Shown here piece after piece: positions 33,668-45,726 of a stretch of DNA of 62,000 nucleotides; positions within the stretch are counted from its first letter, which is position 1, and every line of letters begins with the position of its first letter. Source of the DNA: Gnetum montanum (lineage: Eukaryota > Streptophyta > Gnetopsida > Gnetales > Gnetaceae); assembly GCA_015680685.1 (NCBI GenBank), contig MNCI01011448.1, forward strand, positions 1 through 62,000. Reading direction: 5' to 3'. The position numbers and the translations under genes were made by a program. Below the pieces are notes generated by a model. The model was not told where the DNA came from. It made no database searches and saw nothing but the letters and a program-made list of their open reading frames with translations.

Positions 33668-36523
33668 TCACACTGTCCCTGGGGGCAGTGGTTCTGATGG
33701 ACCTTCACCAGCCTCTGGCCCATGCGATGGTAGTGGCATGAATGATGGCTGTCCTGCAGCAGCTGCAACTTCTAGAGGTAGCCGGAAAGCCTCCAAGAGA
33801 GCCCTCATTTTTTCTTCTTTGCTTCTAGGATCGTTCATTGTCCAGGCAGCTTCACTGATGTGTGCTGGAACTGGAACCTCCCAAGGGCATGGTAGCACCG
33901 GGAAGAGTTCTTTCAAGTTGATGAACTAGGCTACGAACTGTTTTCATTCGATGTTGAATGCTTGAATTGATGTTTGCAACTTCTAGTAGTCATTCATCTG
34001 ACAGGCCAAGTTCTCCGCGACTGCATGTTGTCCTTCAAAACTTGTGTGGAGAACCTCAAGTTCCACGTTTGCTATTTTCAATTTCTTCTTCGTTGCTTTG
34101 TGCACTTGGAACTCGCCCTCGTATAAACAGTATGAGGTGGCCACTTGTTTCTCCAATTGGGACCGCGATCTCCCTGCTGTGAGCATGGCTAGGTTTGCAT
34201 AGCGAAGGTTGGCGAGCTACATATACTTTGTCATTTCTTTAATCTACAGCTCCTTGAGGTGAATTTTAGCTTGATTGTAGGCATTCAACCCATCAAAGAT
34301 AGGTTGCCATACATCGCCTCCTTCTTAGAGTTTTTGGAGCACTTGGTTCAACTTGGCCTTTGTGACTTGAATCTGCTTCTAATTTACTTCCTTTTGCAGT
34401 CCCACTTGGTGCTTGTAATGATTCTTGATTTTTTCAAACTTCAGGGCCTCATTCTTCCAAGTGGCAATTTTGATGGCAGATTTTTGTCGCAAAGCCCAAA
34501 CCTCCTCCATGGACAAATTTCGATTCTTAGCTATCAACCTTCTCATGTCAGCATTCACCCTAGCTAGCTCTTCCTACTGTTGGTGGATAAATTTTTTCAT
34601 GTGTTCATTTTCTGCACCAACATTACGCAGGCGATGAACCTTTGCAGTCAATCTAACATTCTCTTGGAGAACCTCTATCAAGTCCTTATTTAAATTCTAT
34701 GCTTGAATGTTTGCCAAGGACTTATCGAAGATCGCTGACTCTCGCTCATCCTCAACTATCTGAAGTTTGTGCTGAAGTTGTTGAAAAGCTTCATCTCTAG
34801 TGATTTCATGGTTGAGGAGAGCTAGATTAGCAAGTTGGATTCTTAGTTGGGCCACTTTTGTTGCCAAGTATTGACAGGCGGCTTGAGCAGTTTCAAGTTA
34901 CCCTTCCAAAATGAGGCTCTTACCCTTTGCCGAGAGTAGCTCTAACTGGGTTGCAGTGATGTTGTTTGGAAGGTCAAAGACATCCAGAAGTGGTTATCTG
35001 GTTCCCACCAATCAGTCCAATAATTCCTCATGTTGCGTTGCATTGATCTTGCTACGTGAGGTTCCAATAGATGCCTGTACATCTTGAAGTCCATGAATAT
35101 CTGGTATAGGTGCCATCGGTGCATTGAGAGTTGTAGCAATTGTATCAGTAACCACTTTGGCCATAATCTCCTATCCTTGGTGCTGCATCACCAAGACTAT
35201 TGCCCCTTTACCATCTTCCAACTGTACCAAGAAGGTAGCAGCATTCCCAGAGATTTCAAGAAATAGCTGCTGGGTTGATACTGTCAACTCTCAGACATTA
35301 GGATCTATTCGTGCAGGCACTTACGTTCAGGCTACGAAGAATATTGGCCCTGCTATTTCAAGTAAGCTAGTTGATTGAGCCACTTGATCCAAGTGGCTCA
35401 TTACAAGGCAATAGACCGAAGGGTCTTCTTCTCCACCCATCTTGCCAGATTTCTCTTGTTGGCTCAAGAGCATTTGTTGGATCTTGTAGATGTGTTGTGC
35501 TATGGTTTGCGAACCCGACCTTGTTGTTTGTGCAGGTGGTGGAGGTGGTTGTTGCTCCTCCTCTATCTATGTGGTGGCAGGACTTTTATCCTTCATCATT
35601 TCACATCAAGAGGTAATCAGGGCATGCCAGATTATATCATTGGAGTACCGTGCTATCCTTGCTTGTCTGCACAACTTTTGGATTAGGAAGGGAAAGGAGA
35701 GAGCTCGTCTTCCACGTTCGTTTTTAGCGAACCTCTTTTCAATCTCGAAGAATAATAGCTATGGAAGACTCATTGGGAATTTTTCACTCAAGGAAGCACA
35801 TGCACAAGTGGAGAAGGCTATGATTTTGCTGGGTCTTACCGTTGGGTTCAAGTGGTAAGATGCAATCTTTGAGTATACCCTCTTTGCCATGGTCAAAGAG
35901 CTGAACTTCTTGCACTCTACCCCATAGCACTGTTTGGTCCATTCTACCTTTATCTCAGGGTTGGCTTGTTTTGGAATCTCCACCACATCTGCTTTGGTCT
36001 CTTGTAATCTCAGAGCTTGTGCTATTGCCTCAGCAGAGTAAGAGACATAAATGTCTTTGATTCTTACTCCAGACCTTGGTTACCGATTCATCCAGAAGAG
36101 ATAGGTCTCTCCTAAGTACCATTCACCACTAGTTATGATGATTGGCCACATTGGAGAGCTTTGCAGATGAAGCCTCACATCTTCTAGAGTGTTCTTGAGG
36201 AATGGTCCAAAGTTTAGCTCCTGGAGGACCATCTGTTGCACTTCGCGTGGCTTGATAGCATCAAGACAGGCCTGGGTCAAGGTGACCTCAAGCCGTGGTG
36301 CTATCTCCAGAGTCTCATCCCCTTGCGATTGCTCGCTAGGAATCTCCTCTTTAGGAATCTAATGGACAGATTCCACATCAGGTCCTTCATAGATAGGGCC
36401 ATTTGCATGAGAGACCTCTGCATGCTCTAGCTGTTGTGTGCCTCATCCCCTTCTCATGCGTGGGTGCTTTTCCCTTGGTTGTGATGGTCCTTCGCTCCTT
36501 GGATGCCTTGGTTTGGGTGCCAT
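33668..36523 (-). pseudogene. ORF3 of A5 (env-position coiled-coil protein)
   Basis: A near-continuous reading of about 950 codons with several stops. It starts MAPKPRHPRSEGPSQP at 36523; the bases before it (TTTGATTGCAG) form a good splice acceptor. An acidic stretch follows, then a domain with ELNFGPFLKNTLEDVRLHLQ, AKRVYSKIASYHLNPTVRP and SFPFLIQKLCRQARI (36250-35650), resembling the plant transposon-associated domain of other third ORFs. A Pro/Gln linker (about 35560) leads to a coiled coil of about 450 residues (35300-34000) and a conserved tail LPCPWEVPVPAHISEAAW. No transmembrane segment is seen. The role is unknown; the position is that of env in Athila-type elements. Confidence 0.75.
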
Positions 36524-36938
36524 CTGCAATCAAACATAACCATCCTTTAGATTGTGCATAAGTAGCTCAAATTGGACCTTATAAACCGTCTCAGTTTGAC
36601 TAGGTTATGTTGTTAACATAGACAATCCATTAAGTCCCCTGGAGTGTTAATTCATGGGTTAAAACCAAAAACAACAAGGGATGAGTTGAAGTTTAAATGG
36701 TTGTTTTCGTTTCTTCCCTTATAGGTGTGAAGTCTTAATTAATTAATTAATTAACTACACATAGGCTTCACCCCCCCCATGACTGAGAACATACCTCCAA
36801 CTACTTAAAAGGGAGAAGATTGGTTGATGTGGATGCACGATAAAACGTAGGTGCTTAGGGAAGAGTTAGGCAGAAAAATGACAAAATCTCCTCCCCAATT
36901 TGGAATCAAGATGATGAAATTTCAAAGTGCAATGGGTG

Positions 36939-37010
36939 TATATATAGGGAGTTAGGGCTGCGTTGACGGGGCTGCATATACGTGGCCCCATATATGCGTA
37001 GGGTTGTGCA
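36939..37010 (-). promoter_or_regulatory. Putative internal promoter upstream of A5 ORF3
   Basis: On the minus strand, GGGGCCACGTATATGCAGCC and CCCCGTCAACGCAGCC words, alike in style to the U3 of the same element's LTRs (CCGTATATGCGG, GGCCACGTATATGGG), precede TATATATA at 36946-36939. ORF3 starts about 415 bases downstream behind a splice-acceptor-like site. The same layout occurs in A3 (25238-25330). Confidence 0.5.
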
Positions 37011-38544
37011 CCTGTTGACCAACGTTGACCAACCTGAAAAAAACCTAAAATGATGAATTTGAAATGCCAAATTGGGGTGGTTGAAGCATGTGAGAGGCCC
37101 AGTCATGGCTAAGGACATGAGGAAGGTAATCAAGGCTCGAAAAAGAGTCAAAAATAGGAGAACATGACTCAAAAGAACTCTGTGGGAAAGAAATCGAGCG
37201 ATGGGACCCTAAAAATAATCAACCAAGAAATCCAAAGGATGGAAGACTTAACAAGCTAGACCAAGAATATGTAGGTGGGTCCTCCCCATAGTAGGAAATA
37301 ACCTTAGTAGCCCCTACATATTCTCAACACTAGGGTCCGTGGGCCCTAGGGCCAAGAAATGGTGTTCGCAAATTAATACTCCTACCCAAGAGATCTCGCC
37401 AAGGCATGAGAAGCCCATGGAAACCACGACGAACTTCCACAACATAAAATGGGTAGTGAGGTGAGTTATGGAGAGAAATGGATGAAGAGAGAAATGAGAG
37501 AATGGGAATTTTGATTGGCGATCACATGAAACCCTATGTGCAGTTGTGGTTAAGTGACCAGATAGAACCTTTCCTGAGTTTAGACCCAAAATCGTCTACA
37601 TACAGTGACATCATAGCAACAGACAAAGCCCCGACCATCCCCCAAGTAGGTAGAGATGCACCCACCGAGAACCACCACTCCAGCAAATGTGAGAGGAAGG
37701 AAGTGAAATGGGACCAAGTTAGAGGGGACGAAGGGAGTCCCATAACTAGTGTTTGTGGCCTGTGAGAGGTAGTCTAAGGGGTGTGCTTTGAATTCCCACA
37801 TAGTGATGACTTGATTGATTTTTTTTCGTGCTTTGTGAAAACCACACCATGCAAAGAACCATGCTTGTTTACATGCATTCGACCAAGGGGTTTGCTTTGA
37901 ATCCTCATGTTTATTCATTTTTTTTGTTTTTTTTTGAATTTTAAACTTTTTCCATGAGGACCACACCATGCAAGGTCAAATTTCCCTGGAGCTTCCTTGA
38001 AGAGAAGAACGTGGAGTGGTAGGAAATCTGTAAGGACACATCGGTCACTTGGGGAACAGAAGAGGACGACGAATGTCCCATTCCCCTTGAAGTCACACCC
38101 GATTCCAATCGTTGGGTCATCCCCAAGTCTAGGAACTACACAAGTCACACATTAATTAAAATGTTTTTAAGTGAAGGGGTTGCATGTTTCTAATAGAAGG
38201 AAAACCATGGAGTGGGTGAATGGGTGGATGGCATGGACTCGTTGACGATTCTATGAGCTAAAAATAAACGTAAAGTCCAAGGACAACAATGTGAGGGCAG
38301 GAGCCAAATAACTAGGTGGACTATTATACATGACCCATCGCAACAAAAACCATCCACGCTTGATGCCTAATGACAATAAGACGATGCATTAGCAATCACG
38401 TAAAAAGAAAACACACACAAAGAAATAGAAAATAATTAAAGAAAGAAAAATTAATTAACAAGAATTGGCAAATGTATGAACGATGTTGAAAAATAAAAAA
38501 TTGTAAAACAAAAAATTTCAAAATAGTGAGGGGTGTAGTGGAAT
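37011..38544 (-). other. Non-coding region between integrase and ORF3 promoter of A5
   Basis: No supported coding frame. The stretch 37012-37290 is shared with A3 and the fragment at 10118-10390; the part beyond is shared with the post-integrase region of A4. Confidence 0.6.
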
Positions 38545-39870
38545 GGATTAGTAGGAATGACAGTCTCCCCCATGACTAGGTGGAAAGGAGGAGACACAAA
38601 AGATGGAGCATGGCTGATCGGGTGATGATGAGGTGGCAGCACTGGTTAGGTGAAGTTTGTAGAAAGGTTTCAGTTGTTGGTGGTTGACTAAATATGTTCG
38701 TGTGGGATCCTTAGGTTTGTTGATAAGTAAGGCCTTGGATGGGAAGGTTTCGGAGACAATGTAAGGTCCCTTCCATAGTGTTTGAAACTTGGTCGGTTGA
38801 GATACATGTGAGGGGTTCCAATACAACACCTTGTCACTACATCTAAACGTGACCTTCCAGATCCTAAGATCATGTCATGTTTTGTTATAGGCCTTGTGGA
38901 TCTCATTTGAGGATAGGACCACTAATCGATTCTCATCTAGCACACTTAAGTTGATTAGTTGTTCATGTTGTGCTAGTGGTAGGTCAAGGCCTAAGTCACT
39001 AGCTATGGATAGTGTCCAGAGTTATGCCTGGATCGGAATTTTTGGTAATTTTCCATACACTAACTCATAGGGAGAGTACCCTATAGGAAGTTTCCAAGTG
39101 GAGAAATAGGCCCAAAGGGCATTGTTGAGTTTGGTGCTCCAATCCCTCCTATATTTGTTGATGATGTAGGTAAGGATCTTGGTGATCTTCCTATTGGTGA
39201 CTTTGACCTTCTCATTGGCTTGGGGGTGATAAGGTGTTGTAAATTTATGTGTGACCCCTAAGCGTTGCATGAGTTTTTGAAAAGTGACACCCATGAAATG
39301 AGTGCCATTATCTAAGATGAGTACACATGGCTCTCCAAACCTGTTAACGATTTTTTGTTGGAAAAATAGTGCGAAAGTATTTGAAGAACAGTTGATGATG
39401 GCTACCACTTCTACCCACTTTGTGCAGTAGTCCATAGCTACGATGATATATGCCTTTCTGTTTGACAAGGATGTGATGGGCCCCATGAAGTCGATACCCC
39501 AGATGCCGAATGGCTCTAGTGGCTAGATCCACTGTTGAGGTCCCTCCAATTGTGCCATCATTCCACCGTCTCTCTAACATCGTTTGTAGGAGCAGGTGAA
39601 CCATTAGGCATCTCTAAAGATTGTGGGCCAGTAATACCCTGCAAGTAGGATCTTAATGGCCATGCGACATCCAGCATAGTGGCCCCTACAAGGGCCCTCA
39701 TGAGCATCTTGGAGGATGTGCAATGTATCATCATCAGGGACACACCATTGAACCAAGCCATCTGCATACACCTTGTAAAGGTGGACGTTGATTTCCATAA
39801 AGTGCTTGGCCTTATGGAGAAAATGTTGTTTCTACCTATGGTCCCACTCCTTAGGCAACTCCTGAGTTGT
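38545..39870 (-). pseudogene. Integrase of A5
   Basis: HHCC region (DAHEGPCRGHYAG, then LAGYYWPTIFRD), then the core with Asp in GIDFMGPI and Asp in LILDNGTHF. The catalytic Glu is lost: the triad segment reads ANEKVKVTNRK where A4 has ANGQVEVTNRE; the Lys codon is at 39204-39202. The C-terminus has WKGPYIVSETFP and ends DQPCSIFCVSSFPPSHGGD near 38560. Frame breaks are present. A copy with this change would not be expected to integrate. Confidence 0.87.
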
Positions 39871-39989
39871 GAGGTAGGTGAGGATGTAGCTAAACCAAGG
39901 GGATTCCTTGGGCACTTGCGGGTTGACTGCACCTGTGAAGAGGAGTTCATTTGGAAATTGGTCGGAGAGGGGCTCCTCCTCTTCTACAT

Positions 39990-40400
39990 CATCCCATCGT
40001 AATCAAGACAAGTGGTTAGCCACCACATTCTTAGTTCCCTTCTAGTCTACCATGGTGAGATCAAACTCCTAAAGAATCACTAGCCACCAGATGATGTGGG
40101 GGCTCATCGTTGGTTTGTTCATTAGGAACTGGATAGCACTGTGGTTAGTATGCATAAACACCTCGTATCCGAGCACACAGTGTCAAAATTTTTCCAAGGC
40201 AAACACCACCACCATCAACTCCTTTTCAGTGGTGGTGTAGTTAAGCTGAGCACCCACAATGCTTTGGCTTGCATAGTGGATATAGTATGGACGTTTCTAA
40301 TCATTACACTATGTAAGCATGGCTCCCAATGCATAATTAGATGTATCCATCATGATGTGGAAGGGCTTGGACCAATCAGGTGCCCATAGAACTAGAGTTT
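39990..40400 (-). pseudogene. RNase H of A5
   Basis: TTTEKELMVVVFALEKF is intact, but two catalytic Asp positions are Asn: HTNHS (codon 40146-40144) and NVVANHLS (codon 40016-40014). Both fit G-to-A changes of the coding strand. The N-terminal part is next to the assembly gap. Confidence 0.82.
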
Positions 40401-40410
40401 CTATGAGTTT

Positions 40411-40776
40411 NNNNNNNNNNNNNNNNNNNNNNNNNNNNNNNNNNNNNNNNNNNNNNNNNNNNNNNNNNNNNNNNNNNNNNNNNNNNNNNNNNNNNNNNNN
40501 NNNNNNNNNNNNNNNNNNNNNNNNNNNNNNNNNNNNNNNNNNNNNNNNNNNNNNNNNNNNNNNNNNNNNNNNNNNNNNNNNNNNNNNNNNNNNNNNNNNN
40601 NNNNNNNNNNNNNNNNNNNNNNNNNNNNNNNNNNNNNNNNNNNNNNNNNNNNNNNNNNNNNNNNNNNNNNNNNNNNNNNNNNNNNNNNNNNNNNNNNNNN
40701 NNNNNNNNNNNNNNNNNNNNNNNNNNNNNNNNNNNNNNNNNNNNNNNNNNNNNNNNNNNNNNNNNNNNNNNNNNNN
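40411..40776. other. Assembly gap (366 N)
   Basis: Falls in the RT of A5, just after the segment GTFAYKKMPFG, so the catalytic FMDD motif cannot be seen. Confidence 0.99.
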
Positions 40777-41588
40777 AGGCCAAAAGGCATCTTCTTGTAT
40801 GCGAAAGTTCCCTAGGGACTTGTGAAAGTTGTTTTGGCTTGGTCCTTTGGTGCAATTTGGATCTAGTTATAGCCACTATAACCATCCAAAAAACTATAAT
40901 AGCAGTGCCTTGCGATGGTGTCCAAAACCTGGTCCACAAATGGGAGAAGGAAGTGGTCCTTGAAGGTAGCCATGTTGAGTAGTCAAAAATCAATACAGAC
41001 CCTCCATTTTTCACCTTTCTTTGGCACAATAATGAGTGGGATAACCCATTTTCTATTGGCAATAGAATAGATGAACCTTGCCTTTAGCAATTATTCGATT
41101 TCATCTTTGATGACCTGCTTTAGTTTGGGGTTCAATCATCATTGTGGCTATCATCGTGGCTTCATGAAAGAGTCAATATAGATCTGATGTTGGCAGACAC
41201 TAGGATCAACTCCAATTAACTTAGGATATGACCATGCAAACGCAACATCCCATTTGTTCACCACCTTCAACAACTGCTTCTTTTGTTCAGGAGAAAGGGT
41301 GGCATTAATAATTACCGGCTTGCCATTTTGCAAAAATGCATATTCCAAGTGAGCCGGTAAAGAATTGAGCTCCAGGGGATCTTGTTTGAAGCTTTCAAGG
41401 ATTTTCAGCTTCCCCCAATCATCATGGTCATCAACAGTGGAGACTTGTTGATGAACCTCTTCCATTTCATCCATGATTTCTACATAGGCTTGTACAAGCC
41501 CCTCAGATGGTTCCATGCACAATGCATTGCTAGCAGGATCAGCTGTTAGCCATTGGGTGCCCTCTTGGTTGGTGGCTGTTGCATACAT
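40777..41588 (-). pseudogene. Reverse transcriptase of A5, N-terminal half
   Basis: Linker MYATATNQEGTQWLTADPAS, MEPSEGLVQAYVEIMDEM and PVIINATLSPEQKKQLLKV, then the RT fingers/palm start: KWRVCIDF, HFLLPFVDQVLDTIARH, YYSFLDGYN. The linker segment 41588-41151 has no stop. The gap hides the rest. Confidence 0.85.
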
Positions 41589-41689
41589 GCACTAGTGAAT
41601 TGGTGATTCCTTGGTACATTGACTGCATGCTTGAATGGATGTCTGCTTAGCAGACCATAACTATTGCACACAGTTACACCCTAAGTCAC

Positions 41690-42110
41690 TGTATGTGATG
41701 CATGGAACACACTTCTTCTTGATCTTCCCGAAAGGATTTTCCTTTGAAATTTTCAGGGATAGATCTAGAAGTCCTAGTCGTGCATCCACCATGCTCAACT
41801 AGGCTCTTCCCATGATGATTGGGAAGTTTCCCTTATATTTCTCAACATGGATGACTAGGAAATTAGTAGGATAGGACCACCCACAAATGGTGGTCTCTAT
41901 GTCCTCCACTAATCCCAAGGGAATGGTGATGGACTGGTCTGCTAACTCAAGTTGAATGTTGCTCTTCTTTAGCGGGGGCAAGTTCTAGTTCTTGTACATG
42001 TCATGAGAGATCAAATTGACTTTTGACCTCAAGTCCAGAAGAGCTTTGCATGGCTCATTCCCTACCACCTAAAGATAGATGAGGGGGCTTCTTGGATTAG
42101 TTAATTTTTG
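41690..42110 (-). pseudogene. Aspartic protease of A5
   Basis: SPLIYL, then PCKALLDLRSKVNLISHDMY and ELADQSITIPLGLVEDI. The catalytic Asp-Ser-Gly is Asp-Leu-Arg (Asp codon 42035-42033), consistent with C-to-T and G-to-A changes. FPIIMGRA follows. The enzyme would be inactive. Confidence 0.8.
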
Positions 42111-42789
42111 GGGAAGATGACCTGCCTTGATCCAATCGATTACGGCATGTGTGAGCATGGCCGTATGGACGTTGGAGGGTGGTTGGCTTGAAAGCTGCTC
42201 AAGCGGTGTAATGGTGGAAGTGCTTTGAGGTTCAGAGGCATTGGCCATAGGTGTATGTGAGGGTATGTTCAGATTATTGGGCCAAAAAAAAGGATGTTTT
42301 CGTGGTTTGGGTTCCAGTCCACTCGGCTGAGGTGCTAGTTGTAGGTTGATAGCCCTCGTAGCATTTCATTGTTGTGGCTGTGGCAGTATCTCTCCTTGAA
42401 TCGATGGAGTAGGTGGCGGCTGAGTGTGATGTTGTGGAGGAGTGGCAGGAGAAGGTAATGGAGGATAGAAGAGATGTGGGCTTTCCCCCCTGGGTGATGG
42501 AGATTGAGGTTAGAAATACTCCGGGGGGTGGTAATAACTTGGAAAGGCCGCATGACTGGAAGAGTCCCATGGAGAGACTGGTTGCTAAACGTAGTACCCA
42601 TAGGGATATGGCTATTTGTAAGGGTACTGATGCCTTGGAGGTGGCATCCCCCATGCTCGTGGGTACTACCACTACTGGAAGTATTCGTAAGGCTGCAGTG
42701 GTGCTCCACTTGGATAGTATCCTTGTTGTTGCTGGTGGACCACCTGGATTTGTCTTGTGGGTAAGGCAACCTTTGGGTGTTTGCTGCTA

Positions 42790-44260
42790 TGCGAAGCAAG
42801 GATTCAATGCGCACACCCAAAAATCTTGAAGAAGTGACACCACAGGACAACATCCCTTAGGATGTTCATATTGGCATATGCCACATTCATCATCCTCCTT
42901 GGTATTAGAGTTTGCAACCTGCTCTACTACAACAACTTTGCCCTTACCCTTATGCTGGGCACGTTCAGCTTCCTTCTTCCTGCACCAATGGCAATCATTA
43001 CCTTGTTCTCTGGACTCTTCTAAAATTTTCATCACACTTTGGAATTTTTCATCCAAAGAGTCCCACATCTTATCCACCTTTTCAGATATTTTAGATGCAA
43101 ACATTTTTAATAGCAAGGTCTTTCGGTTCACCACTGCTTCCAGTGGTGATTCCTCCTCCTCGTCACAGAATTGGACCTCCCTCTTTCTGATGGAGGGATC
43201 CCGATTAAGTTCTTTTTCACTCTCCTTCTTTCTAAGTTCCTCTTCCTCCTTGGTCACCTGTTTAATGAGGCACTCCAGTTGATGGCCCTTAGTTCCGACA
43301 GTCATCCCTGGGCATACACGCCAAGGGTCTTGCGCATTTCAAAACGGAGCCCATCAATGATGTGGCGAAGCTATGCCCACTGAGAGTAGCCATGACTAGG
43401 GCATCGATGCAATAATGAGTAGTACCAACTCATGGCTGCATCCAAGGGTTCATGATTCCCTTGTTTCCAACCTTGGATTTGTCATCTCAGGTTTGCCACT
43501 TTGTAGTACATTTGATATTTGTCATTGAAAATCTCAAGCATCGTACTCCATCTTCTGATTGATTCCAGCTCCAAGGACTAGTACCAGATTTTAACTTCCT
43601 TGATGAGTGTGCAAGGGAATAGCTTTAGCTTCTGCCAATTGTTGTCAATGTTCTATAGGGTGCAGGTGTCATGGAACACCTGTAGGTGAGTTTGTGGATC
43701 ATAGTTATATCCCCCTTCAAATCTGGGGATGTTGTTCATATCAACGTGCTTGATTCGACTATCCTTTACATGCCTACTGGGGATTTGAACTGCCTCGGTG
43801 ATTTGGAGCATGCTCCAAGTAGCCAACAATGGCTCATCTGAGTCGTAGTCCTACTAAGGACCATGATGTTTGTGACAATTCCGGGTACCCCTCCTTTCAT
43901 GACGGTGAGGCTCACATGACTAGTCACATGCTTCCTCATGCCTTTCCCTTTGGATCTTTCAACCACTTTCCTTTCACTCCTTTCTACCCTGGTTGCGATT
44001 AGAGCCTAAACTGGATGAAGGTATAGGAGAGTGAGAGGATGGAGAAGAAGGGGGGGAGTCGTCACTACTCTGATGTCAATCTCCTCCTCTACCTTGATGA
44101 TGGCCTCAATCATCCTACCTGGCCTTGCCACATGATCCTCCATTCCCTTGAGGATCTTGATCACTTGGAGGCTTGTTCTGAATGATGGACTGAAGGATCT
44201 GCTACCCCAGGGAAAGTTTGGCCGAATGGGAATAATGAAAGATTGGATCCCCATCGTCCT
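42790..44260 (-). pseudogene. gag of A5
   Basis: Homologous to gag of A4: FEGGYNYDPQTHLQVFHD, RRWSTMLEIFNDKYQMY and LRFEMRKTLGVYAQG. Next is the charged region RKREVQFCDEEEESPLE and the zinc knuckle CGICQYEHPKGCC (about 42885-42850, C-X2-C-X3-H-X4-C). Between the knuckle and the protease (42790-42290) lies a Pro/Ser/Thr-rich region. Frames shift several times. Confidence 0.85.
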
Positions 44261-44780
44261 GCAGCCCTTGCGAGAATAAGGGGTTACTAAATTTTTTCCC
44301 CTTCAGGTGTTCATATCTTTCCACCTACTACTGGTCTCATGCTCGTTGAGCCTTAGTGGGACGATAGTCTCAATAGTTATGGTCCTCCATGATGTAATTT
44401 GCTCCACGGTCTTGGATGCCTAGTCTGGAAAGATTGTGAAATAGCATTGCAGGAGCTGATCAGTTAGGTGGTAGTATGATGTTGCCCTCCATGTCCCGTC
44501 ATCGTAGATGCTCATCCTGATGGAGGACGAATATGAAGTTAGGAACATACTCATTGGGATGCTTGTATACTACCCAACATTCTTGTGGCACTGGTGGGTT
44601 GGATACATCTCACCTATGAGAAGAAGTCAAATTGGATGTTAGATGATCCATTTTAATCAGTGTACCTTACTATTTTACTTTTAATCCGCCTAGTGTATGT
44701 AAATGTTACTATACTGGGTCCGTTTCAATGATGTGAATGATAATTTTACTAAAGTTAGATGACGCATGTAAGACTAACGG

Positions 44781-44798
44781 TCCCCGGCAATGGTGCCA
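44781..44798 (-). other. Primer-binding site of A5
   Basis: On the minus strand TGGCACCATTGCCGGGGA, two bases off the tRNA-Asp-type site TGGCGCCGTTGCCGGGGA, one base from the LTR end. Confidence 0.88.
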
Positions 44799-44799
44799 A

Positions 44800-45726
44800 T
44801 GATGAGTGGCTAGATACCCCTATGCCCAACCATTCAAATCATGGGCGTTCATACGTGACTCGGTCGAATTCTGTAGATTGCAAGCACTTAACATAAACTA
44901 GAACCTAACTAGTAAAACCTTGGGTTAGAATGGTCGTTGTCTTCCCAATCTCACTTGTGACGTTCTAGTGGATATGGTTAAGTAAGATTGAGGCAACTGA
45001 TTTTTATAGCTTTTATCTTTTGACATCTAATTAAGGTATGAAAAGTAAGGAATGAAATATTATCTAATCTATAATTATCCTAACTTGTATTATAACTATT
45101 CCTAGCATAAGTATCCAATCCCATATTCCGAGCATGTTCTGAGCATCTCCTAAACACTTTTGGGTTATTGAACATTATGCATCACTGGGTTTACCAAGTG
45201 TTGGATTTACATTCGAGATGTTTGTACTTATGGCCTTTACGAACTATGAATGAGTGATAGTGATTAAGATGACAATAACAGAAACTTAAGTAATTATCAA
45301 AGAATAAATAGATTAAACTATTGAATGCATTAAATGGCTAAGTCCAAATGCTGCAAGGAATGCTTGAAGAGTTCGTCTTTATTGCTGTCATGCCAATGGG
45401 CTCAGATACATCAATGCTCGAATAAAGAGCTGGTCACTTTTCTTACACCTATTGTGGGCACTTGGAAAATATTCTATCTCCTGCAGGAACAAATTGCAAG
45501 AGCTTCGCTACAACTGACAAAAAGATACCTCAATGAGGCGAAAGGCCCTCTTATTTATAGGCTGAAATAGGTGCCGTGTAAATAGGGCCACGTCAACGCA
45601 TTGAAGGATGCGTCGACAGTGCCATGTCGACGAGGCCACGTATACAGGGCCACGTCAATGCAGCCATGTATACAAGGTCCTGTATACATGGCCTAGTAGA
45701 TGCAGCGACCATTAAACACTTCATCA
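44800..45726 (-). mobile_element. 5' LTR of A5
   Basis: 927 bases, same length as the 3' LTR. Many differences from it are C/T or G/A. TATA box TATAAATA at 45559-45552, with upstream words CCTTGTATACATGG and CCCTGTATACGTGG. Confidence 0.93.

Larger units (their letters stand above)
32491..45726 (-). mobile_element. Complete Ty3/gypsy LTR retrotransposon A5 with ORF3
   Basis: A 13,236-bp minus-strand element with two 927-bp LTRs (5' LTR 44800-45726, 3' LTR 32491-33417) and target duplication GAAGT (32486-32490 and 45727-45731). Order from the right: LTR, primer site, gag, protease, RT, RNase H, integrase, about 2 kb non-coding with a putative internal promoter, ORF3, pre-LTR motif, LTR. It is inserted in the integrase C-terminus of B1, whose frame is restored when A5 is removed. 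Most catalytic sites I could inspect are mutated. Confidence 0.95.

Noticed and set aside
33668-36523. Retroviral-type envelope glycoprotein in ORF3
   Set aside because: No signal peptide or transmembrane helix is visible; the protein is mostly charged coiled coil.
36731-36760. TTAA-rich microsatellite and nearby C run (36771-36779)
   Set aside because: Short simple-sequence tracts without further structure.
42413-42829. 138-codon + strand frame as a gene
   Set aside because: It lies opposite the gag/linker region of A5 and has no motif of its own; it is a shadow frame.
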